Source: Vishniacozyma victoriae
Lineage: Eukaryota > Basidiomycota > Tremellomycetes > Tremellales > Bulleribasidiaceae
Length of the DNA: 64,000 nt
Direction of reading: 5' to 3'
Assembly (NCBI GenBank): GCA_017654735.1
Contig: JADPYG010000088.1
Coordinates: 3,782,001-3,846,000, forward strand
A program made the position numbers and the translations under genes. Below the pieces are notes generated by a model, which had not been told where the DNA came from, ran no database searches, and saw nothing but the letters and a program-made list of their open reading frames with translations. Below, piece by piece: positions 34,992 through 46,841 of this stretch. Each line of letters begins with the position of its first letter. Position 1 is the stretch's first letter.

Positions 34992-35461
34992 TCACCTAGC
35001 CAATTACATGTAGCCTTTAGATAGTTTCAATAGAGAATGAAGAAGAGGATGATTTTTGACCGGGAATTCTTTCATGACCCGCCCGCTTACAGACACCATT
35101 CACGCCTAGCCTGACGTGCTTCAGCCCTTCTAATGTGCAATAGACATCAGAAGCTAGGCATGCATTCGCAAATGCGCAAATTCGCCGTCATAAAAAGTTT
35201 GACCTCATGGTTTCATTCTCTTGGCAAAGTGCCTGACGGGGCAAGAAAACGCCATTCCTGATCAAAATCTCGCAAGCGAGGGTCTTCTTTGCACCTTTCC
35301 GAATCTTGGTAGAGTGATAATTACGCCATTCCTCGTCCTTGGAAATTCGCGATGTGAAGATCTACGCATTGAAAAGACTCTTGGGAGGATGACCTTTTGC
35401 ATCTATATAATTGACTGAAATTCGGGCAGAGCATTTCTTCCAAGCTAGAACATTTCGAAGA
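34992..35461. other. Intergenic, promoter of the Mup1-like gene
   Basis: The tandem gap between two transporter genes on the same strand. A TATA-like CTATATAA lies at about 35402-35409, some 55 bp before the start at 35462. No other site was recognised. Confidence 0.5.
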
Positions 35462-37176
35462 ATGTCCGACGATAAATCTTCCGATACTAAGCGGGACTCT
35501 AGTCCACGAGGCGAAAAGTCTGACGGACTCATCATTGACGCTGCTGGAGATCACTATGAAGTGTCAGAGGACCGGAAGACCATTGGTCTGACTAGTGCTG
35601 TCTTCCTGTAAGTCCCGTCTCCCCATGACCAGGCCGAGAAAGGAGCTGACCGGTAGTATCATCAACAGGATGATTGGTACTGGTATTTTCGCTACTCCAT
35701 CTGGTATCTTTGCCTTGTCGGGCTCAGTCGGGCTCGCCCTATTTATGTGGGTCGCGGGGACATTGATCGCCGCAGCGGGTTTACTCGTGTACATTGAATT
35801 TGGAACCGCTATCCCAAGGAACGGAGGGGAGAAGAATTATCTGGAGTTTGTGTACCGCAAACCCCGCTTCCTCGCTACTGGATTCTTCACCTCCTATGTT
35901 ATGCTCCTCGGCTGGGCAGGTGAGTAACTTTTTGTGGATTTTGTCTCGTCACTGATGATCAGGTAGCAACTCCGTTGTCTTTGGTGAATACATTTTGACT
36001 GCCGCACGCGTCGATGTCAACCGATTCAATCAGCGAGCAATTGGTATCGCCTGTATCACCTCCGCTTTCCTCATTCACGGTCTAGCCCTCAAATGGGGAC
36101 TACGACTCCAAAACGCCCTAGGAGCCATCAAGGTGATCATCCTCTTGATCATCATCGTTGGAGGTTTCGTTGCTATAGGTGGTCACGTCAAGTTGGACGA
36201 GAAGCCCGATAACTTCACAAACGCTTTCCAGGGTACTACCGGATCCGCTTATGGTGTTGTCACTGCGCTTTATAACGTCATTTGGTCGTACATCGGATAC
36301 TCGAATGCCAACTACGCTTTATCCGAGACCAAGAATCCCGCTCGAACCCTCAAGATCGCCGGTCCACTCGCCTTGGGAGGTGTCGCTGTCCTCTATCTCC
36401 TCGCCAACGTCGCCTACTTTGCCGCCGTACCAAGAGATGAGCTCGTTGGATCTGGTCGTATCCTCGCCGCGACTTTCTTCAGGAATGTCATGGGCGAAAA
36501 GGCTGAACGAGCTTTGAGTGTCTTTGTCGCTCTATCGGCTTTCGGAAATGTCTTGTCCGTTATTTTCTCGCAAGGTCGAATCGTTCAGGAACTCGGTCGT
36601 GAAGGTATTCTACCATTCTCCAGCTTCTTCGCCAGCAACAAGCCTTTCGGAGCTCCTTTTGCCGGTCTTTTTGCCCATTGGGTCGTCTCGATGATCATCA
36701 TGTTGGCCCCACCTCCAGGAGATGCCTACAACCTTAGTAAGTGATCACCATCAGCTTCTAGGTCAGAGCTGATGCTAGTCCTAAATGTCATTTCGTACCC
36801 ACTTGCCGTGGTCAACACGTTCGTTGCTGGTGGTCTCATTTGGCTATACTTCCACCGAGAACAGTATAACTGGTACCCCACTTTCCGAGCGACTCTACCC
36901 GTTGTCATCTTCTTCTTCCTATCAAACGTCTACCTCGTCATTGCTCCATTCGTTCCACCCGAGACTCCCGATCAAAACGTCTACGAGCAACTCCCATACT
37001 GGCTGCACTGTGTTATCGGTATTGCGGTCCTCTTGGCGGGTGGGGTCTACTGGCTTGTTTGGGCGGTAATACTACCACGTATAGGTCAATACAGGCTAGA
37101 AAGGCAGGCTATCACAGGCAGCGACGGATGGAGTAGGAACCTCTTTGTTAAAGTCCCCCTTGAGGATCTCGAGTAG
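35462..37176 (+). CDS. Mup1-like amino-acid permease (LAT/APC family)
   Basis: Proton-coupled importer of the L-type amino-acid transporter group; yeast Mup1 and Mup3 carry methionine. ATG 35462 gives MSDDKSSDTKRDSSPRG. Helix 1 carries the substrate-binding break NRMIGTGIFATPSGIFALSG (GxGIF type). Further motifs are EFGTAIPRNGGEKNYLEFVY, GSNSVVFGEYIL, WSYIGYSNANYALSETKNP in helix 6, and SAFGNVLSVIFSQGRIVQELGREGILPF. Twelve hydrophobic segments are present. The last exon starts with LVLNVISYPLAVVNTFVAGG and ends KVPLEDLE. Four introns are read (about 35609, 35920, 36735). A charged N-terminus with few lysines, which in Mup1 controls ubiquitin-driven turnover, is present but not diagnostic. Confidence 0.9.
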
Positions 37177-37493
37177 AGTAATTACTTTTAGCGCTAGACG
37201 GGATGTATGAATAAGTTTCACAATTAAGGTACCATCACTCGCGCGATCTGTTCCGGAAAACACGGGACTCGCTTCTATATCGAAAAAAAGTCGGTAATGA
37301 CGACAGTTCAGCTTTCTCCACCTCCACATGCAGCTCTTCTCCGTAATCAGCATGTCTCATACGCCGGGTCATGACTCAGCGCAGTCGCATTTGGCCGTTG
37401 GGCACAGATAACGGAAAATGTATATAATCGAAGTCATCATACGCACCTGCCACCTCTATCCTTTAACAAAAAAGTCAAACAAAATCATAAATT
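37177..37493. other. Intergenic, promoter of the alcohol dehydrogenase gene
   Basis: A TATA-like GTATATAATCG lies at about 37420. A C-rich then A-rich leader is consistent with a highly expressed gene. No regulatory site was named. Confidence 0.5.
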
Positions 37494-38764
37494 ATGTCTG
37501 AACAATTCCACGGCTGGGGTGCTTTCGGCGCCGATTCTATCAAGGGAAACTTCAAGGAGTTTGACTACACACCCAAACCTTTCGATGACGATGATATCGA
37601 GAGTGAGTCCCTTCTTTCTTTTTACGGGTCCTGCCTTTCCACCAGGCTGCTTTCCGCTGTCGTAACCAATGCTCATCGCCAGTCGACATTACCTACTGTG
37701 GTATTTGCGGTAGTGACGTCCACACCGCAGGCTCCGGATGGGGAGACATGTCGTCCATGTACCCCATGGTAGTCGGACACGAAATCGTCGGAAAGGTTGT
37801 CAAGGCTGGACCCAAGGCTGAGGGATTCAAGGAGGGAGATCTCGTTGGTATCGGAGCCCAGTGCGACTCATGCCTAGAGTGCGAATGGTGCAAAGACGGT
37901 ACGTCATCCGACAAGAGCTTAGTGGAAGGCTAATGAGTAGATCGTGAGCAGTACTGCGGAAATGGTATTTGCGGAACCTACGCCGCCAAGTTCTCTCGAG
38001 GACCTAATGGAAAAGGACACCAGTCTCAGGGAGGATACGCCGACAAATGGAGGGGACCATCTCACTTTGCCGTCCATATCCCCGATTCGCTCGATCCCGC
38101 CGAGGCCGCACCAATGCTTTGCGGAGGTACCACCGTCTACTCGCCTCTGAAGAAGTACGGAGCTGGAACTACCGCTAAGGATGTCGGTGTTATTGGTATT
38201 GGAGGTCTTGGTCATTTCGCTTTGATCTTTGCAAAGGCAATGGGCGCCAATGTCACTGCTATCTCCCACAGCGCAAACAAGGAGGAGGACGCCAAGAAGA
38301 TGGGTGCTACCAACTTTATCGTTACTGGTGATGACGCCGCCGCGGCCGTCAAGGGTCGCGAGCGATCGCTTGATCTTATCATCTGCTCTTCCAGTGAGTC
38401 ACCTCGATTACTTGCCTTGTCACAATGACTGACATGTGTAGACGACAAGAAGATGCCATTGGAGTCTTACCTCACCCTCCTCAAGCCCGGAGGACATTTC
38501 GTCCTCGTCGGTGTCCCCGAGTCCAAGCTTCCCGCCATCTCCCCAGGTGCTTTGATCATGTCCAACACCCACCTCGCCGGATCATTGATCGGATCACCAA
38601 AGGATATCCGAGAAGTCCTCGAGTTTGCCGCCAAGCACAAGGTCAAGGCATGGACTACCAAGTACAGCCTCAACGACGTCAACAAGGCCGTTGTTAGCAT
38701 GGAGGCCGGTGAGGCCAGATACCGATACGTTCTTGTCAACGAGAAGAACGGAGGTAAGATGTAG
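37494..38764 (+). CDS. Zinc-dependent NADP(H) alcohol dehydrogenase (cinnamyl ADH type, ADH6/7-like)
   Basis: Medium-chain dehydrogenase that reduces aldehydes such as cinnamaldehyde or furfural with NADPH. ATG 37494 gives MSEQFHGWGAFGADSIKGNF. The catalytic zinc ligands sit in YCGICGSDVHTAGSG (Cys) and VVGHEIVGKVV (His-Glu). The structural zinc site is CDSCLECEWCK joined to DREQYC over an intron (about 37899-37945). The cofactor loop is VGVIGIGGLGHFALIFAKA; the following ISHSANKEEDAKK is typical of NADP-preferring CAD enzymes. TYAAKFSRGPNGK and GYADKWRG are family landmarks. The end is RYRYVLVNEKNGGKM, TAG 38764. The length, about 360 residues, is normal. Codon use is strongly biased to C-ending codons, suggesting high expression. 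Confidence 0.93.
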
Positions 38765-39147
38765 AAGGAACAGTAGAAAGAATAGAAGCATTAGAGCAGA
38801 CATCGCATGGCAGTCAGCAAGTTAGTTAGTATAGCATTGATGCACGTTTGTTATCACCTTATCTCTGACACATGCCTTTGAGGATCAAATACATGCCTTT
38901 AAGGAACCCCCCACTTGATTAATTGTGGAGTCAGAATGGATGGTAATGGAAGCATAAAGGATGAAGAACCGTCCTTTAAGCCCGAGATCCATCAAGCCGA
39001 AGAAGTGGAGACGCGCGCCAAGGAAGCGCTTTAATCCTTTATGTTTATCGTGTAACAGCCTCCTCACAAGCCGCCCCAGGCGCGATGAGAATTGAAATAC
39101 ATATGTAGCTGTGCTCGCCCTGCACTTCTCTCTCATATCAATCGTTA
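38765..39147. other. Intergenic
   Basis: This gap lies between the dehydrogenase and the amidohydrolase on the same strand. A short repeat, CATGCCTTT, occurs at about 38871 and 38891. Nothing else was recognised. Confidence 0.5.
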
Positions 39148-40929
39148 ATGATGACTGTCCCTACTGCCAAATTGTTTTCGAACGGAAAGATCTTTACCTC
39201 AAAGAAGGGAGATGATGAGTGGTACCAGTCTATGCTGGTGCATAATGGGAAGGTGCTATATGTTGGGGATGACAAGTGGGCAGCAAAGGTCGCACAAGAG
39301 GTCAGTCAGCCATTTAATGTACGGAAAGGTGACTGATGACTAGTCCGGCCACGAGATTGAGCATCATGATCTCGGTGGAAAAGTCATGCTGCCAGCTTTC
39401 CTCGACGGGCACACCCACCTAGTCATTACCGGCATGGGTTTCGCCAAATTGGACGTGAGGGGCATGTCTCTCGCAGAACTCCAGAAAGCACTACGAGTCT
39501 ACCGAGACGCCAACTCAGATGCCAAAGTCCTGCTCTGCAAAGGATTCCGACCGAATGAGCTGGACGTCGAACCGGACCGCAAATACCTCGACGAGATCAT
39601 TTCCGACATCCCACTCTTTATCGATACTTCCTCCATCCATGGCTGTTGGGTCAACTCGGCTGGATTGAAAGCTATCGGAGTGGACGAGTCGACTGTCTGT
39701 CCCGAAGGAGGTGAAATTGTCAAGGACAAAGATGGTCGAGTTACCGGTTTCCTCCACGAGACTGCTTTCCACAATATCGTCTGGCCATACCTTGGTCGAA
39801 CCCTCGATATCGAGGACCGAGTGATGGCGATTGAAAAGATGTGCCAAGCATACCTTGCTGCTGGGACTGTCGGTGCAGTTGAGATGGCTTTGTTCCCGGA
39901 GGATTTGGCCGCATTGGAGGAGTGCTACAAGAGGAATGGGGGGAAATTACCGATTCGATTGGCTTGCCATTGGCTTGTCTCGCCAGATGGGACCGAGGAG
40001 GATAGGTTGAACCGGGTTAGGGCAGCTGAAGGGCATAAGCATCGATTGAAGGCGATGGAGCCGTGGCTCAAGGTCGTGGGGATCAAGGTTCTCGGTGATG
40101 GTATCGTGGATACGTGAATCGGTCTTGAACAGCTGTCTAGACTACAGGGCTGACGGTCAGATGCACTGCATTCCTCACCAAGCCTTATGCAGATGGCTCT
40201 ACCCCTGGACCAATCTGGCCCCCTTCCAAGCTCTTCCCCGTTGTCGATCTTGCCGACTCCCTCGACCTCCAAATCGCCATTCATGCCATCGGTGATGCTG
40301 CGGTCGATAACGCTCTTGATGCCTTTGAACATGCGATCGAGACAAACGGACCCAGGTCTGATCGACGAAACCGAATTGAACATCTCGAAATGGTCACGAC
40401 CGAGTCCATCAAGCGATTGACCCGACTTGGCGTCATTGCTTCTTTGCAACCCACACATGCCGATCCAGCCGGTCTTGACAACTACCGAGAAATGCTAGGT
40501 GACGATGAGCGTGTTGAACGACTTTGGCCTACCACCGAATACATTGACGAAGGATCTCACGTCGCCTTTGGATCGGATCCACCATCAGCTCCTTATCCCG
40601 CTTTACCAAACATTTACTCTGCCACCACTCGAAAGTCACTTACCAAGCCTCATCACTGTACTCGACACGATGCCAGGGTACTTGCACTTGAAAAGTACAA
40701 GATCCCCCTTGAGACTAGTATTCGATTCTACTCTCTCGGAACGGCATATTCGACAAGGGATGAAGGAGAATATGGAAGTTTGGAACCAGGAAAACAAGCG
40801 GACTTTTGTATTCTCAACACTGATCCTTTCGGAGACGGCGTCATGGGTCTTCGAGAAGCTCAGGACTCGGTGGCACAGACTTGGATGGCAGGAGATAGGG
40901 TTTGGGTACGAGAGGAATCAGCGGCATGA
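39148..40929 (+). CDS. YtcJ-like metal-dependent amidohydrolase
   Basis: Hydrolase of the amidohydrolase superfamily (TIM barrel, divalent metal). ATG 39148 gives MMTVPTAKLFSNGKIFTSKK, the beta-sandwich strand. After one intron (about 39301-39343) comes HDLGGKVMLPAFLDGHTHL with the metal-binding HxH. KVLLCKGFRPNEL, IDTSSIHGCWVNSAGL, VVGIKVLGDGIVDT (metal-lysine region) and, after a second intron (about 40118-40170), CTAFLTKPYADGSTPGP follow. Then come LQIAIHAIGDAAVDNALDAF, NRIEHLEMV, GVIASLQPTHADPAG and GSHVAFGSDPPSAPYPAL (metal aspartate). The tail EYGSLEPGKQADFCILNTDP is the closing sandwich. All expected metal ligands are visible. Substrates of YtcJ-type enzymes are mostly unknown. The relic at 23164 belongs to the same broad family. 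Confidence 0.9.
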
Positions 40930-40979
40930 TCAGCGTTGTCGACGGTCGGTTGGGCATTCTGTAGTATACTAGCAAGTCA

Positions 40980-41656
40980 TCATGTGCATTGATTCACGCT
41001 TCTGTTTGGGTACCGCTTCTGTTGGCCTCGACGTCTCTCTAGGAGGCCTAAAAAATCAGTGATCGCGCCGCGTGACATGATACCTACTTGATACTCGTTC
41101 CAACCTGTACCTGACCAGGTGAAGAGTGCCCCGTCAGCTGCCTGCTGCAGAGCGGGAGACGCCAGCTCTCCAAGCCAGCTATTGTCTGCCAGTTGCGTAG
41201 ATTGAAAATGCAAGGCTCGACCATGTTCATCGCGAGAAACGTAACTGTTTCCACCACCTATTTCATCAAAAGCGCCGTAGTGATGGCTCATTGGGTTTTC
41301 GTAGTAGATAAAACAATTGTTGGGGTAAATCTTCTCCTTTCCGTCCTCAGTCTTCACAGTCACATTCCACAGCTTTCGTCTTCGTCGGCGTACATGTCGT
41401 CAATGTCTTTGCATTTAAGCGAAACGACCGTGGTTCCCTTTTCTGTGACTGATGGCATCATCGTGTTGGAGTGAATGTGACAGTGGTCAATTACTGGAGT
41501 GAGGAGAGGACGTGAGAGAGACGTTCCCATGACAGCGGCGTTTACTGGAGGAGGGGAGCCGTTCCTTTTATCATTGATTCTTTGAGCATCGACCAGTCCT
41601 GGTAGACAGCCACTTTGGTGTTGAGCATTCACTTTAGAAGCCCGGGTCCTTGACAT
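40980..41656 (-). CDS. Unrecognised gene, frame uncertain in the middle
   Basis: Two protein-like segments on the minus strand. The first, from ATG 41656 (MSRTRASKVNAQHQSGCLPG), contains TEKGTTVVSLKCKDIDDMYA and ends at a TGA at about 41360. The second, shifted by one base, contains LWNVTVKTEDGKEKIYPNN, FIYYENPMSHHYGAFDEIGG and LFTWSGTGWNEYQVGIMSRG, and stops at 40980. An intron from GTCGTTTCG (after EKGTT) to ...GACGAAAG would join them in phase as EKGTT-LWNVTV, though its acceptor AAG is weak. A one-base indel in a decayed gene is the alternative. No domain was recognised. Composition (aromatic, Gly/Asn/His) suggests a folded protein. It is convergent with the amidohydrolase. Confidence 0.5.
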
Positions 41657-42113
41657 GAGACCGAGCTACACGTCATGATCTGAGAGATAGGATTGACAGG
41701 GATATCGTATCAGTTCCGGCCAGATCGCATCCTGATACTGTGGGGTTAATTCCTGAGCAAGTGAACATCGGGAGTTACAGCGCTGTGCTCGACATCACCC
41801 ACTTTGTCGGTCGTGGTAGCTGCTTGCTTGCGGCGGTCGGAGGGTTTAGTGGTAGAGTCTCATGGTCAATGAGAATCAGTGAATTTAGGATGAGGTTCGG
41901 CGATTACACATGTCGAAGTTCAGCCCAGTAGTCGCCAACGTCTCAGTTTGACTAGTTCGAAGGCCAGCTCTCTCGCTGCTGTATCCAGGCCACGGTGAAT
42001 GTCATGGCTGGCGTCCAATAGGTCCATTGTATTTATTCGCCGATATTGACAATGCGTATTGTTTTTCATGATCCACATCCACAGCACTACACACACCACA
42101 TCTAATGTCCAAA
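41657..42113. other. Intergenic
   Basis: This gap lies between two minus-strand genes: the 5' side of the unrecognised gene and the 3' side of cytochrome oxidase subunit IV. A 63-codon plus frame (41740-41931) is unconvincing. Confidence 0.45.
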
Positions 42114-42877
42114 TTACAACTGGACCATTCCCTTGCCTTTGTAGCCTTCCGATGAGAGACCGGACTGGTTGTAAGCGCCATGTTGTGATAGATATGCAGT
42201 GGACTCACGATGGGGTTGGCATTTTGGTTCCTGAGCTGCTCGTTGGAGGCCTCCTGGTATTCTCTTGTGAGGGTCCTTGGTGGGGGTGGGGCTATTAAGT
42301 TAGTACGTGTAATATATGGGAGGAAGAGGACATACCTTGGGATCGGACGGCGACGATGATACCGAAAGCAGCGAGGATGGACATGGAGGTACCGATGATG
42401 ACCTTCATGGTGTTGTTTGGGGGGTTGTAGGGTGCTCGGGGACCGTGTGGGCCGAAAGCGACAAAGTAGGCTGTATGTCAGTTCCAGTTCATTCGTGCCT
42501 CCATCCTAGTTGTCCAAAGGTCCCTTCAAATCCGTCCAAGAGACTGCAATGATATGCAGGTATGAATTCGACAATTCCCGGCCGCGTCCAACTACACGAA
42601 TTTCCGATGACGTTCCAACAATCAAGCAGAATCCCAACTTACCAGCCTTCTTCTCATCTATCGTCAATTCCTTCCAATCCCGCTTCTGGATCTCCTCGAG
42701 CTGCTGGTAGACCTCGTACTGCTCCTCGGCCGGTAGACTCTTCCATGATGCCTCGATGTTGGCCAAGATGGGAGCGGAAGCGTTGGTTCGGGTAGAAGAT
42801 ACGGTCAAGGGTGCCGAGGTGGAAGCCGCACGCCTTGCGACAGCGAATGATCGAGGTAGTTGACGTAGGACAGACAT
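42114..42877 (-). CDS. COX4/COX5: Cytochrome c oxidase subunit IV (yeast Cox5 homologue)
   Basis: Nuclear-encoded subunit of respiratory complex IV, with one membrane span in the mitochondrial inner membrane. ATG 42877 gives MSVLRQLPRSFAVARRAAST, a mitochondrial presequence. The matrix domain has SWKSLPAEEQYEVYQQLEEI and KRDWKELTIDEKKA, the W-x-x-L...DWkeLt pattern of COX IV. An intron of about 170 bp (roughly 42475-42645), long for this window, joins it to AYFVAFGPHGPRAPYNPP, followed by the transmembrane helix in MKVIIGTSMSILAAFGIIVA. The last exons encode the intermembrane tail with REYQEASNEQLRNQNANPI. It ends YKGKGMVQL at TAA 42114. Vertebrates call it COX4; yeast Cox5a and Cox5b are the equivalent. 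Confidence 0.9.
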
Positions 42878-43369
42878 GATATACGGTGGGTGAGGGTAGA
42901 GGGTAGAGTGTATACAATGGCTAGGTTATGACTGATATGTATCGGCTCGGATAGGATAGGATACGAGTACAGAGCTGCCACAAGGTAAAATGGGATACTA
43001 AGCGGGATTTGTGATCGCACGTGAAAGTGGCATATATTCCCTGTGTATCGTGAGAAAGTAATCCCTGAAACGCGTGTTGTTTGTGCTAAATCGAGGGCTG
43101 CGCAGGTCAGGAATCGCTTGGCCAAGACAGTCACGTACATTTACTACTAACTAGACTTACCAATCGATTATCACTCTTTTTTTCCATCAACAACACTTTA
43201 CACACACACGCATAGCATCACTGTGAGTATTCATCCCACAGCCTGTCTCGGGAAATCATCCCCTGTCTCTCCTTTGAGCTCGGATCAAACTCTCCGTTGT
43301 TACCCAGACCATACAATTAGCACCACTAACGACCAGTCCACTCTTTCAAATATCTTACCAACCAACAAA
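42878..43369. other. Divergent promoter (COX IV / PEBP protein)
   Basis: The upstream region of both flanking genes. The plus-strand side (about 43160-43369) is C/A-rich and looks like a 5' leader, possibly with a leader intron (GTGAGTATTC at about 43222). No specific site was recognised. Confidence 0.5.
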
Positions 43370-44559
43370 ATGATCGCATTGCTTCCTATTCTATCACTAT
43401 TCGCTGTCGCTGCCGCGCAGAACAGCTCTGCTTCCGCCACCGATGTTGCCGTCGAGCAGGCCAAGTTTGAGGGTATGTGGTCTGTGCTCTCTTGGCAACA
43501 CCGCATTTTTACTAATCATCTAGGCGCTCAGCTCGTTCCTCAATTCATCCCTACCTTCAGCCCCGAGGGCCTCCTCACCATGAGCTTCGGTGGTCAGCAG
43601 GCTGACACCGGTGCCGCTTTGGACGCCAGTGGTGAGTTTTCTCGATCCTCAAAATGTTCAAGCGCTGACTCTTGCAGCCGTCGGCTCTTCTCCCGAACTC
43701 AGCATCCTCCCCACCGAGAGTGCTACTCGATTCGCCGAGATGGGCGTAAGTTGTTGCTTCTCCACATCGTTATCTAATTTGCAGTTGTACACGGTCATCA
43801 TGGCCGATGCCGATATCCCCGGTACCGACTTTGCTGCCAACCCCCAGACCAGGCACTGGCTCGTCAACACCGTCTCTGTCCAGGCCGAGGGTGATGGACC
43901 TTACCCTCTCAACTTCACCGGCTCCACTGCCATGTGAGTGATAATACTATGTTATACATTGGACCGCGACTGACGAATTAGTACAGACTACGCCGGACCT
44001 GGACCCGCTGAGGGATCTGGCCCCCATCGGTGAGTCAATCAAACAACAGGCAAGCAGCCCCTGACTTGATAGATACGTCGTTATGGTCTACTCGCAGCCC
44101 CCTCAGTTCAGCCCTCCTGCCGACCTCTCCGCTGCCGGTACTCCCCTCGGTACATTCCAGGTTCAGGAGTACGTCAACTCTACCGGTCTCGGATCCCTCG
44201 TTGCCGCCAACTACTTCACTGTTGAGGCCGGCCAGGCTACTGTCTCTGTAAGTGATTTATATCACGCATTCAAGGGCGCAACTAACAATCAGGTCCCAGC
44301 CACCACTTCCGTTGACCCCGCTACCGTTTCCGCCGCTTCCACCTCATCCGGCCCCGCCCTCCTCTCCTCTGGCCAGAGCATGGCTTCCACCGCATCGATG
44401 ACCGGCTCCCAGAGCATGTCCAGCGGTGCCGCCAGCTCCGGTGCTGCTTCCGCCACCACCAGCAACAATGCAGCCGGTAAGGTCAGCCTTGGTGCTGGTG
44501 CCTTTGTCGGTGCTATCGGTGTTGTCGGTACCATCTTTGGTGCCGCTCTCGCCTTGTAG
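43370..44559 (+). CDS. Secreted GPI-anchored PEBP-domain protein
   Basis: Extracellular member of the phosphatidylethanolamine-binding protein fold. ATG 43370 gives MIALLPILSLFAVAAAQNSS, a clear signal peptide. The PEBP core is spread over six exons: LVPQFIPTFSPEGLLTMSFG, LYTVIMADADIPG (DxDxPG ligand loop), TRHWLVNTVSV, YAGPGPAEGSG and HRYVVMVYSQP (GxHRYVxxxY). ANYFTVEAGQATVSV closes the domain. A Ser/Thr/Ala stalk of about 60 residues then leads to a hydrophobic end (VGAIGVVGTIFGAALAL*) typical of a GPI signal. Intracellular PEBPs inhibit proteases (yeast Tfs1) or bind lipids; the role of wall-anchored forms in Tremellales is not established. Codon bias (C-ending) suggests strong expression. 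Confidence 0.87.
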
Positions 44560-44714
44560 ATGATCACGAGACTATGAGTCTCATGTCAAGTCACGACTTA
44601 TACACATGATTACGGACAATGTCTTTATGACCACTACTGCAACGAATCATGCATCTGTGCTTCTTCACGGCCCCACTCGACCGATACACTTTTACCATCA
44701 TGCTAATAAATCTT

Positions 44715-46841
44715 CTAAACCAGATTCGCCTTGACTCTATGCCACAATGACCTCCTTTGACCACTTTCGCACAACACGCGCTCCTGCTCGCCATGGGTGA
44801 CCGGATTGTCGCCCTGAATCTTTCGGCCAGCGACATCATTCCTCTCGACCTTGTTGTGCGTCTTGCCGAGGTAATAATTCGGCATCAAGATACCGCAGAT
44901 GAGAGGAATGGCAGCGACACACAAACCAGCTATGAACAAAGGTCGGACGGTGTTGTTGTATGCTAAAATTCAGTCTAGCTCGTATCCGAGGTACGTACCT
45001 CTGACGAGAGCGTGATGGTTGGCGGATCCCCAAGTATACTTGGCCCTAGCCGTTCGTATCGAGCCATACAGTCCAGGAATATCGGCTGCGGGCACACCTT
45101 CCCGACGCATGTTGTTTTGCATATTACTTTGCCAAACTGTCGAGGCGATAGCCGATCCAACAGCTCCACCCAGTCTAGTCCATAATGCGAGTTGGGCAAT
45201 CACCTGACCCAGATCCTGGTGAGGCACGGATGCCTGCGATGCAACTCGAGTACCGACGACCGAACAAGATCCCCCGAAAGCGATTAGGACGGGGATAATG
45301 GCGAATGCGGCCGTTGGGACTTGGACTCGGGTCGCTGTGTATACAACGATGCCCATACCGATGATTCGGACGCAAAGACCGATGATTTGAATAACTTTAT
45401 ATCGGTGGGTCAAGCGGAGGACGAGTCCTACGAGGAGTCCGAAAACGCAAAGGCCCACAGTCTCGGCGTTCGTGTATCGGTTGAAATCTAACATCAGCTC
45501 CATTCTAGACCCCGAATGGGAGTCCAAGACTCACTCTCTAAAGTCCAGTCTGAAACAACATAGACGTAGCTGCTCCACCATAGACTTCGAAGACTGCCCG
45601 CCATAAAGTAGAAGATATCGATTGTGACGGCAAGTAGGAACGTCCGGTTATTGATCAGGTTCTTGGTGATCATCGGTGCAGCTGCCAACTTCCATTCCCA
45701 AAAGATGAAGCAAGCGAGGAGGACTGCTCCGACTACCAACATTGCGATCATTGAGGCTAAAGATCAGTCTCGGACCAAGGAGCTTGACTTACGGTTCGAC
45801 CATTTGCCATCGGCCTTGGGAGCGAGACTGAAAGGAAGGAGCAGTAACGCCCAAGCCCAGCCGATTAGGAACAGCCCGATCACGTCCATTTCCTCGCACC
45901 AGTGAAGGACTACATTCCATTTCCCTGGGATAGGAGATTCAGGATGCTGTTCTCTCCATCGCCTCTCGAACAACGATTCAGCGACCCTCAGCTCTCCTGA
46001 CTTCCGGGCTTTTCGGTCGGCCCAAAACAAAAGTAGAGCAGCAGGAAGCACGCAAGCAGGGACAATGATTGCAAACATCCCGAATCCCCATCTCCACCCC
46101 GTCAAGCTGTTTCGAATGATCGGACCGGAGATCTCCGGGCCTATCCAGGCGAACCAGATAAACGGCATACTGGTGAGGGCGGTGAAGAATCCTCGCCATT
46201 CAAGTGGTGTGAGATCTGCAACAATGATATCGGTCACCAAATCCAGACCGGCTTGACCAACTGTACTAATGATTCGTCCCACAGCCAGGGCGATCCCATT
46301 CTGCGATGTAGCAATGACGATATATCCAACGACATAGAGGACTAGCAGGAAGCAATAAGCGGTCTGGCGGGAGGTCATATCGGCAAGCTTGGCGATGAAA
46401 GGTTTGGAAACGGCGTTGATGATGGCTTCGACAGTGTTGATTATCCCGAGCAACCGAGCATGATCCTCAAAGTAAGAGACGGCGAATAACTCGTAAGCCC
46501 CAGTCGTGCTCGAGTCAAATGTAAATGCACAGCATACGACTATTCTTCAGCGCCGCTCGTGGAGAGAAGTGGAGAGACTCACGGAATATCGATAATCCCA
46601 AAGCACTCAAGACAGGTTTGTTATCCCCGAAATGCCTCCAGAGAGTCTCAATCCTAGTGACTCCAATTTGCTGATTCTCCATCTTCTCATAATCGATCTC
46701 TCCACCAGCGCTTTGATTCTTCTCTTCCATGCTATGTTTATCGCCTTCCTCCTGCGCCTGCTCTAGCTCCGGGACGAGGGACTGAGGAATTTCAAGCGGG
46801 AGATTATGCCTTGGGCTCGCTGTATCTGCCAGACTCGCCAT
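44715..46841 (-). CDS. Siderophore iron transporter (MFS, ARN/SIT family), copy 2
   Basis: Second ferric-siderophore importer, quite diverged from copy 1. ATG 46841 starts a charged head (MASLADTASPRHNLPLEIPQ). Family elements are FTFDSSTTGAYELFAVSYF in helix 1, VSKPFIAKLADMTSRQTAY, GLDLVTDIIVADLTPLEWRG, WFAWIGPEISGP, GWRWGFGMFAIIVP, CEEMDVIGLFLIGWAWALLL, DFNRYTNAETVGL and GGAVGSAIASTVWQSNM. About 14 membrane segments are expected; the C-terminus ends LWHRVKANLV. Short introns occur near 44965-45000, 45485-45540, 45755-45795 and 46450-46585. An exact ATCTGATAA site lies 99 bp upstream of the start. The sugar transporter gene is divergent. Confidence 0.9.
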
